From assembly GCA_030824075.1 (NCBI GenBank), contig JAVBYJ010000027.1, positions 1-38,927 on the forward strand: a stretch of 38,927 nt of DNA. Reading direction: 5' to 3'. This stretch comes from Geothrix sp. GTDB lineage: Bacteria > Acidobacteriota > Holophagae > Holophagales > Holophagaceae. This document shows, piece by piece, positions 33,061 to 38,927 of the stretch (position 1 is its first letter; each line of letters begins with the position of its first letter). The notes beneath the pieces are model-generated. The model did no database searches. It was not told the origin of the DNA and saw only the letters and a program-made list of their open reading frames with translations. Made by a program: the position numbers and the translations under genes.

Positions 33061-34718
33061 CCCTTCACCTCCTCCACCCGGATCCGGGGCTGGAACGGGC
33101 TGTGCTTCGGGCGTTGGCCAACAGCCTGGAGGCCTGTTCCGCCGTCGTGGACGAAGCAGGGATCCTGGTCGGCGTCACTGCGGCCTGGCAGACCTTCCAG
33201 GGGCGGAATCCGTTCCTCGCAGGACGGGTGCTGGGGTCCTCCTATGCCGAGGTGTGCCGGGAGCTATCGGGCTCCTCTGATGGGAACCTCTCCATCGTCG
33301 CCCTTGGGTTGACCAGCGTTCTGCAGGGCCACATTCCCCGGTTGACCTTCGACTATCCCTTCGCTGAGGAGGACGGCCCCCATGACTACGCCTGCACGGC
33401 GGTGCACCCACCGAAGGTCGGGGGTGTGCAGGCCGTGATCCACATCCGCGACGTCACCCAACGCACGGCCATGGAACGGCGGATGAGAAGGTCCGAGCGG
33501 CTCTTCAAGGTCACGACCGACAACGCCATGGACTTCATCTGCCTCCTGGATTCCAGCTGCCAGGTGGTCTATCACAACCCGGCCCTGCAGCGTCTGCTCG
33601 GGCGGCCCAGTCCGTGGATCGCGAAGCAGAACCTGTCGGAGCTGGTGTTCGAGGAGGACCGGGACCGGTTCATGGGCGCCCTCCACAAGGGCGCGAAGGC
33701 GGGCCAGACGCAGATTTTTGAATACAGGATCTCGAATGACCAGGGCCGGTGGGTGGACATGGAAGGCCAGGTTTCAGCCGTGGAAGATCCTGGAGGCCAC
33801 GGGGATTCGGTCCTGCTCATCTCCCGCGACATCTCCCTGCGCAAGCAGATGGAGCGGGACCGGGCGACGGTGGAAATCCAGCTTCGCCATTCCCAGAAGC
33901 TGGAGGCCATCGGGCACCTGGCGGCGGGCATCGCCCACGAGATCAACACGCCGACGCAGTACATCGGTGACAACACCACCTTCCTCCGCGATGTCTTCGC
34001 GCAGTCCACGGCACTGATCAGGACCCTGCAAGGCCATCTTGAGCGGATCCGCGAAGGGACCGGCTCCCACGCCGAGGAGGCACGGCAGGCCCTGGACGCG
34101 CTGGAGGCGGGCGATGTGGACTATCTGGAGGAGGAAATTCCGAAGGCCATCCAGCAGACTCTCGAGGGCGTTGCCAGGGTCTCGAAGATTGTCGGCGCCA
34201 TGAAGGACTTCTCCCATCCTGGAGGCGATTCAGCCTCGATCATCGACCTGCACCGCGCCATCGAGAGCACGGTCACGGTTTCCCGCGGGGAGTGGAAGTC
34301 CGTGGCAAACCTGGAGACAGAATTCGCCCCTGACCTTCCCTTGGTGTCCTGCTATCCGGGGGAGATCAACCAGGTGATCCTCAACCTGGTGGTGAATGCG
34401 GCGCACGCCATCGCAGCCAGCCGGAAATCCCTCGAAACCACGGAACCGGGGCTCATCCGCATCGGGACGCGCCTGCTTCCGGGCGAAGTGGAGATCTGGG
34501 TATCCGACGATGGGACGGGGATTCCAGCCGAGATCCAGGATCGGATCTTCGACCCCTTCTTCACCACCAAACCCGTTGGGAAGGGCTCCGGGCAGGGCCT
34601 TTCCATTGTCCATGCCGTCATCACGGAGAAGCACAAGGGGCGGATCACCCTGGAGTCCTCTCCGGGGAAGGGCACCACCTTTCACCTCTTTCTGCCTCTG
34701 GGTGCGGGCAACCGCTGA
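33057..34718 (+). CDS. cytoplasmic PAS-PAS histidine kinase
   Basis: A 553-residue soluble kinase. PAS1 (~15-135) is of the type that reads W-x-x-F-x-x-x-N and SSYAEVC. PAS2 covers ~148-265. Phosphoacceptor H294 is in GIAHEINTPTQYIGDN, and the ATPase has NLVVNAAHAI, VSDDGTGIPAE, IFDPFFTTK and GKGSGQGLSIVH. From ~residue 270 on it is closely similar to the upstream kinase, including an unusual ~80-residue helical insertion between the H-box and the AMKDFSHPGG segment. The pair looks like a tandem duplication with swapped sensor modules. Confidence 0.93.
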   Translation: MTLHLLHPDPGLERAVLRALANSLEACSAVVDEAGILVGVTAAWQTFQGRNPFLAGRVLGSSYAEVCRELSGSSDGNLSIVALGLTSVLQGHIPRLTFDYPFAEEDGPHDYACTAVHPPKVGGVQAVIHIRDVTQRTAMERRMRRSERLFKVTTDNAMDFICLLDSSCQVVYHNPALQRLLGRPSPWIAKQNLSELVFEEDRDRFMGALHKGAKAGQTQIFEYRISNDQGRWVDMEGQVSAVEDPGGHGDSVLLISRDISLRKQMERDRATVEIQLRHSQKLEAIGHLAAGIAHEINTPTQYIGDNTTFLRDVFAQSTALIRTLQGHLERIREGTGSHAEEARQALDALEAGDVDYLEEEIPKAIQQTLEGVARVSKIVGAMKDFSHPGGDSASIIDLHRAIESTVTVSRGEWKSVANLETEFAPDLPLVSCYPGEINQVILNLVVNAAHAIAASRKSLETTEPGLIRIGTRLLPGEVEIWVSDDGTGIPAEIQDRIFDPFFTTKPVGKGSGQGLSIVHAVITEKHKGRITLESSPGKGTTFHLFLPLGAGNR

Positions 34719-34725
34719 GGATTCC

Positions 34726-35928
34726 ATGGCCAAGCAGCAGATTCTTTTCGTGGATGACGAGCCGATGGTGCTCCAGGGGCTTCAGCGCCTCCTTCGCCCG
34801 TTCCGGACGGAGTGGGACATGGCCTTTGTGGAAAGCGGGCAGGTGGCCCTCGCGAAGCTCACCGAACATCCCTTCGATGTCATCGTTTCAGACATGCGGA
34901 TGCCGGGGATGAACGGCGCGGAGCTGTTGAAGGAGGTGATGCGCCGCTACCCGGCCATGGTGCGCATCGTCCTCTCTGGGCATGCAGACAATGACCTGGT
35001 GACCCAGTGTGTCGGGGTCGCCCATCAGTACATCTCCAAACCCTGCGATCCCGACCAGCTGAAGGCCATGATCCGGAACGCTTGCATCCTTTCGGGGCGC
35101 CTGGTGGATGAGGAGGTGAGAAAGGTCATCGGAGCGATCGATAGCCTTCCGAGTGTCCCGGAGCTGTACCTGGAGCTGAAGGCCGCCTTGAAAGAGGAGG
35201 ACATCGATTCCCGGAACCTCGGCGCCATCATCCAGAAGGACATCGGGATGACGGCGAAGATCCTGAAACTCGTGAACAGTTCCTTCTTCGGCCTGCGCCG
35301 GGTGATCTCCGATGCCCAGGAGGCGGTGGCCTACCTCGGCATCGATACGATCAAGACCTTGGTCCTGAGCAACAGTGTTTTCGAACAATCCAAACCCCTC
35401 CGGACCAAGCTCATCAGCATCTCGGATCTGTGGCATCACAGCATGACCGTGGCGGCCGGAGCCAAGGCCATCGCCCATGCGGAGGGTCTGGGGATGGCCT
35501 CCCAGGAGGAGGCCTTCGTGGGCGGGATCCTGCATGATGTCGGTGTGCTCATCCTGGCCTCGAACTTCCCGGACACCTACGACAAGGCGGTGGAACTGGT
35601 GATCACGGAACAGCTGATGATCCCCACCGCCGAGCAGGAATTCTTCGGGGTGACCCATGCGGAGGTGGGGGCCTACCTCCTGGGCCTGTGGGGCCTGCCG
35701 GCCCCCATCCTGAACATCGTGGGCTTGCATCACCGGATCCACCTTCAGGATGAAAGCCAGGTGACCCCCCTGATCGCGGTCCACGCCGCCGATGTGCTGT
35801 GCGGCATCCAGCAGCAGCATCCCCTGTTCGAGACGGGGCGGCTGGATCAGGCGGCGATCGAGCGGGCAGGCCTGTGGGACCGCCAGGAAGCCTGGGCGGC
35901 CCTGGTGCATGATGCAGCGCACGGATGA
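34726..35928 (+). CDS. REC-HDOD response regulator
   Basis: A 400-residue protein. The receiver domain (1-125) has D56 in VIVSDMRMPGMNG and the conserved Lys in YISKPCD. The HDOD domain (~140-340) has SLPSVPELYLEL, DIGMTAKILKLVNSSFFG, ISDLWHHSMTVA and GGILHDVGVLIL. HDOD domains are non-enzymatic relatives of HD hydrolases that act as signalling or scaffold outputs; here an HD pair (LHDVG) is still visible. The ATG is seven bases after the kinase stop. An in-frame opening from 34396 overlaps that kinase and is rejected. Confidence 0.92.
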   Translation: MAKQQILFVDDEPMVLQGLQRLLRPFRTEWDMAFVESGQVALAKLTEHPFDVIVSDMRMPGMNGAELLKEVMRRYPAMVRIVLSGHADNDLVTQCVGVAHQYISKPCDPDQLKAMIRNACILSGRLVDEEVRKVIGAIDSLPSVPELYLELKAALKEEDIDSRNLGAIIQKDIGMTAKILKLVNSSFFGLRRVISDAQEAVAYLGIDTIKTLVLSNSVFEQSKPLRTKLISISDLWHHSMTVAAGAKAIAHAEGLGMASQEEAFVGGILHDVGVLILASNFPDTYDKAVELVITEQLMIPTAEQEFFGVTHAEVGAYLLGLWGLPAPILNIVGLHHRIHLQDESQVTPLIAVHAADVLCGIQQQHPLFETGRLDQAAIERAGLWDRQEAWAALVHDAAHG

Positions 35929-35939
35929 GGAGACCGACG

Positions 35940-37091
35940 ATGACGACAAACAGGATTCTCTTGGTGGATGACGAGGAAAACATCCTCCAGGGCTACCACC
36001 GGGTCATGCGGAAATCGTTCGACATGGAGGTGGCCCTGGGCGGAAGCGAGGCCCTGCAGATTCTCGATCACCGCGGTCCCTTCGCGGTGATCGTGGCTGA
36101 TATGCGAATGCCCGGAATGAGCGGCCTCGAACTGCTGGAGGCGACACGTTCCCGGTACCCCGACACCATCCGGATCATGCTCACGGGAAACTCCGATCAG
36201 AAGACCGCCATGGACGCGGTGAACCATGGCCAGGTCTTCCGCTTTCTCGCCAAGCCCTGCCCACCGGAGGAGCTGGACCTGGCGCTTCGGGCCGGACTCC
36301 GCCAGCACCAGCTGGTGGTCGCGGAACAGGAACTGCTTGAGCAGACGCTCACGGGGGCCATCACGCTCTTCTCGGAGCTGTTGGCGGGGGTCGATCCCGT
36401 GATGTTCAGCCGCAGCCAGGTGGTGCGCCGACGTAGCGCGCAGCTGGCCCGGATGCTTGGATGCGACGAGATCTGGGCCATCGAGATCGCCGCCCTGCTC
36501 GCCCCCATCGGGCGGATCACCCTGCCTGCCGAGGTCCTGCGCGGCAGCCGGGGGCTCGCCGGGGCCTCGACCCTCCTTGCGGCCCTGCCCGAGGTGGGCG
36601 CCCGTCTGCTCCAACCCATTCCCCGGATGGAAGGCATTTCCCAGATGATCCGGTACCACGCCAAGGGCTACGACGGGTCCGGCCTGCCCGCCGATGACAT
36701 CCAGGGCGAAGCGATCCCCATGGGGGCCCGGATTCTCAGGGTCCTGTGGGATTTCGCCGAACTCGAGTCGGTTCGCAGAAGCCGTGTGGTGGCCCTTGAG
36801 GACCTGAAGCTCCGGCCGAAGGCCTACGACCCGAAGGTGCTCGCGGCGCTGTCCGACCTTCTCGCGGCAGCCCCCCCAACCCGTTCGGTCCACCAACTCG
36901 GGGTTCGCGATCTGCGGGCCGGGATGGTCCTGGACGCCGATATCCTCACGGGAGAAGGGAGCCTCGTGCTCCCCACCGGGTTGCGGCTGGGGCCAGGGCA
37001 CCTGGAGCTGCTCTCTGGTCTGGCGGGCCTCATGGACCTGCAGGAACCGGTCTCCATCCTCCTGGCCGAGGAGGCCACGCATGAAGCCTAA
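35940..37091 (+). CDS. response regulator with degenerate HD-GYP-like domain (1)
   Basis: A 383-residue protein. The receiver has D54 in VIVADMRMPGMSG and Lys in FLAKPCPPEE. Residues ~140-290 follow the HD-GYP outline but lack its chemistry. Where active enzymes have LLHDIGK, this one has LLAPIGR (A188-P189); the GYP triplet is GLP (248-250); and the first helix lacks the usual His. H240 remains. The residues after ~290 resemble the C-terminal extension of the next gene. Cyclic-di-GMP hydrolysis is therefore unlikely, and a binding or scaffold role is more plausible. GAGGAG lies seven bases before the ATG at 35940, so the ATG at 35925 is not preferred. Confidence 0.9.
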   Translation: MTTNRILLVDDEENILQGYHRVMRKSFDMEVALGGSEALQILDHRGPFAVIVADMRMPGMSGLELLEATRSRYPDTIRIMLTGNSDQKTAMDAVNHGQVFRFLAKPCPPEELDLALRAGLRQHQLVVAEQELLEQTLTGAITLFSELLAGVDPVMFSRSQVVRRRSAQLARMLGCDEIWAIEIAALLAPIGRITLPAEVLRGSRGLAGASTLLAALPEVGARLLQPIPRMEGISQMIRYHAKGYDGSGLPADDIQGEAIPMGARILRVLWDFAELESVRRSRVVALEDLKLRPKAYDPKVLAALSDLLAAAPPTRSVHQLGVRDLRAGMVLDADILTGEGSLVLPTGLRLGPGHLELLSGLAGLMDLQEPVSILLAEEATHEA

Positions 37092-38229
37092 AATCCTTCT
37101 GGTGGATGACGAGGAGAACGTCCTGCAGGCCTACACGCGGGTGTTGCGCGGGCGGTTCGAGCTGGACACGGCCCTCGGAGGGGAGGCCGCCCTGGAATGC
37201 ATGGCCGATCGCGGGCCCTATGCCGTGGTGGTCTCCGATATGCGCATGCCCGGCATGGATGGGGTGGCCTTCCTTGCCTGGGCCATGGCCCAGCATCCCG
37301 AGACCGTCCGCATCATGCTCACGGGCAACGCCGATCAGGGGACGGCCATGGAGGCCGTGAACAAGGGCGCAATCTTCCGATTTCTCACCAAACCCTGCGA
37401 TTCGGAACTCCTTGGGCAGACCCTGGATCTGGCCGTTCGTCAGCATCAGCTCGTCACGGCCGAGAAGTCCCTGTTGGAGGACACCCTCAAGGGCGCCATC
37501 AAGATGCTGGTGGAGCTGCTTTCCTGCCTCGACCCCATTTCGTTCGGGCGGGCCCAAGCCATGGCCACGCAGGCCGAGGCCATCGCACAGGAAATGGGCA
37601 TGAAGAACCCCTGGGTGCTTGGCATCGCCTCGATCCTCTCCCAGATCGGCATACTCACCGTGCCCGAAGGGGTGGCGACCAAGATCCAGACCGGGTCTTT
37701 CCTCAACAGCAGTGAGCGGGATCTCGCCAATCGCATCCCCGAAATCGGCGCGGACCTCATCCGGAACATCCCGCGCCTGGAAGAGGTGGCGGAGGCCGTG
37801 CTCTACATGAACAAGAACGTCAACGGCACGGGCTACCCTCCGGATGACCGGAAGGACCAGGCCATTCCGCTCGGGGGGCGCATCCTCAGAGTGGTCTGGG
37901 ACTACGAGCGCCTCCTGTCCAAGTTCGGGAACCCCATCGCCACCGTCCGGGATATGGAAGCGCGGACCACCTGGTATGACCTGGACGTGCTGCGCGCCTT
38001 TGGGCGGTGCCTGGAACGGCAGGGGGCTGAAGCACCCGTGGCGCCCGCCCAGCAGATCGGTCTGCACGAGCTGCGCATCGGCCACATCCTGCTGGCTGGC
38101 ATCGAAACCATGGATGGCCTGCTGGTGGTACCCGAGGGCACGGTCATCGGGCTGGCCCACCTTCAGAAACTCCGGAACTTCGCCCGGCTCTCCGGTATTC
38201 GCGAGCCGCTCCTCGTGACTGGCGGCTAG
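37081..38229 (+). CDS. response regulator with degenerate HD-GYP-like domain (2)
   Basis: A 382-residue paralogue of the previous gene, overlapping it by 11 bases. The receiver has D53 in VVVSDMRMPGMDG and Lys in FLTKPCDSE. In the output domain the HD position reads ILSQIG (S187-Q188), while GTGYPP (GYP at 251-253) is kept, the reverse of its neighbour. Most metal ligands are gone. The shared C-terminal segment has IGLHELRIGHILLAGIETMDG, a pattern seen after HD-GYP-like domains in response regulators (LRPGMVLAEDV type). The stop is followed by the next start after three bases. Confidence 0.9.
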   Translation: MKPKILLVDDEENVLQAYTRVLRGRFELDTALGGEAALECMADRGPYAVVVSDMRMPGMDGVAFLAWAMAQHPETVRIMLTGNADQGTAMEAVNKGAIFRFLTKPCDSELLGQTLDLAVRQHQLVTAEKSLLEDTLKGAIKMLVELLSCLDPISFGRAQAMATQAEAIAQEMGMKNPWVLGIASILSQIGILTVPEGVATKIQTGSFLNSSERDLANRIPEIGADLIRNIPRLEEVAEAVLYMNKNVNGTGYPPDDRKDQAIPLGGRILRVVWDYERLLSKFGNPIATVRDMEARTTWYDLDVLRAFGRCLERQGAEAPVAPAQQIGLHELRIGHILLAGIETMDGLLVVPEGTVIGLAHLQKLRNFARLSGIREPLLVTGG

Positions 38230-38232
38230 GCC

Positions 38233-38927
38233 ATGAAAAGGACTCGCCGCCGCTTCCGCGCGCCCGGGTTCCTGACCTGGAAGCTTGCCCTGCTCGAAGA
38301 GAAGGACCGCTATGAAGACCTGGTCAGGTCCCAGCCCTCGGGGATCTACCGCCTCCGGGTCCGCCCGGTCCGATCGGTCACAGGCCGTGAATGGGAGGAC
38401 GTCCATCAGTCCCACTATCGGATCGAGTTCGTCAGCGATCGATTCTGCGAGATCTTGGGCCTTACGCGAAAGGCCATCAAGGAGGATCCGAGGACGGTCC
38501 TGGACCGGATCCATCCGGAGGACCGGGAGGGCTTCAGCGAACGAAATGCCGAGGCCCTGATGCGTGTGGTTCCCTTCCGGTGGGAGGGCCGTCTGGCAGG
38601 GGAGGAAGGATCCCGCTGGGTCCGGTTTGAATCCTCTCCCCGGGGCCTTGAGGACGGCGGAACGCTTTGGACCGGTGTCCTCCTGGACATCACGGAGGAG
38701 CGTCGCTCGGCCGAGACCCTGAGCCAGAATTATGCGATTCTGACCGGCATCCTGGAGAGCGCCGAGGGCTCCATTTTCTCGCTGGACACCTCCTATCGCT
38801 ACACCACCTTCAACCGGGCCCATGCCGCAGCCATGAGGGCCCTGTACGGCGCCGAAATCGTTCTGGGGACTTGCCTGCTCGACCATCAGACGGTCCCCGG
38901 GGACCGTCTGATGGTCGAGCAGGCAAG
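38233..38927 (+). CDS. PAS-domain sensor protein, cut by the window end
   Basis: The first ~231 codons of a protein that continues past the window. Residues ~20-160 hold a PAS domain (SGIYRLRVRPVR, DRFCEILGLTRKAI, IHPEDREGFSERN, ending GVLLDITEERR). A second PAS starts at ~170 (ILTGILESAEGSIFSLDTSY). By context it is likely another soluble histidine kinase. The last 29 bases are the exact reverse complement of the preceding 29, so codons after 38898 may not be genuine. Confidence 0.75.
   Translation, partial: MKRTRRRFRAPGFLTWKLALLEEKDRYEDLVRSQPSGIYRLRVRPVRSVTGREWEDVHQSHYRIEFVSDRFCEILGLTRKAIKEDPRTVLDRIHPEDREGFSERNAEALMRVVPFRWEGRLAGEEGSRWVRFESSPRGLEDGGTLWTGVLLDITEERRSAETLSQNYAILTGILESAEGSIFSLDTSYRYTTFNRAHAAAMRALYGAEIVLGTCLLDHQTVPGDRLMVEQA
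38870..38927. repeat. perfect 58-bp palindrome at the window end
   Basis: Bases 38899-38927 are the exact reverse complement of 38870-38898, with no loop; the centre reads GGTCCCC|GGGGACC. It lies inside a reading frame and stops at the very last base. Such a spacer-less palindrome at a sequence end is typical of an assembly or amplification fold-back. The frame does stay open through it, so a natural origin is not excluded. Confidence 0.85.

Noticed and set aside
35940..38229. Cyclic-di-GMP phosphodiesterase function for the two REC proteins
   Set aside because: The HD pair and most metal ligands are replaced in both proteins, so activity cannot be claimed from family resemblance.
37030..38886. 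A 618-codon open frame antisense to the last response regulator and PAS genes
   Set aside because: It has the Gly/His/Arg-rich composition of a GC-rich antisense frame, while the opposite strand encodes clear REC and PAS domains.

Overview
The window is a GC-rich bacterial chromosome segment with closely packed genes, many joined by ATGA or TGATG overlaps. It contains no tRNA, rRNA, prophage, insertion sequence or CRISPR array that I can see. The mix suggests an acidobacterium of the Holophaga/Geothrix type: a DUF4388 protein, a stand-alone B12-binding mutase subunit, abundant PAS/receiver signalling proteins, and split leuC/leuD beside a leu-ilv cluster. That placement is inference from gene content only.

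Layout. Positions 1-7.7 kb are on the minus strand: the first codons of an unseen gene, a DUF4388 protein, a YvcK-like protein, a TPR protein, a NatAB-type ABC exporter, UppP, two paralogous six-helix membrane proteins and their small winged-helix regulator. Positions 7.8-11.9 kb are on the plus strand: a threonine aldolase, a shrunken solute-binding-protein-like protein and a CHASE-PAS histidine kinase. Positions 12-15.9 kb are on the minus strand: LysR regulator, leuC, leuD, a palindromic repeat and yicC. Positions 16-24.2 kb are on the plus strand: leuA, leuB, then ilvD, ilvB, ilvH and ilvC. A nitronate-monooxygenase-like flavoprotein follows. Positions 26-30 kb are on the minus strand: trmL, a B12-binding subunit, radA, an unrecognised protein and a hemerythrin. 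Positions 30-38.9 kb are on the plus strand: a HIT protein and a six-gene two-component signalling island that runs off the end.

Metabolic core. leuA/leuB and divergent leuCD give the leucine branch, and ilvBH, ilvC and ilvD give the common valine/isoleucine steps. Between leuB and ilvD lies what looks like a complete ribosome-mediated attenuator. It has a Shine-Dalgarno-led 36-codon ORF in which 13 residues are Leu, Ile or Val, a perfect 8-bp GC hairpin before ilvD, and a competing 10-bp antiterminator pairing. This is the most interesting regulatory structure in the window.

Signalling core. The 30.6-38.9 kb island encodes a REC-PAS-PAS-PAS kinase, a PAS-PAS kinase with a closely similar catalytic core, a REC-HDOD protein, two consecutive REC proteins with HD-GYP-like domains that have lost the metal-binding residues, and a truncated PAS protein. 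No DNA-binding output domain is present. The window ends in a perfect 58-bp palindrome that may be an assembly fold-back.
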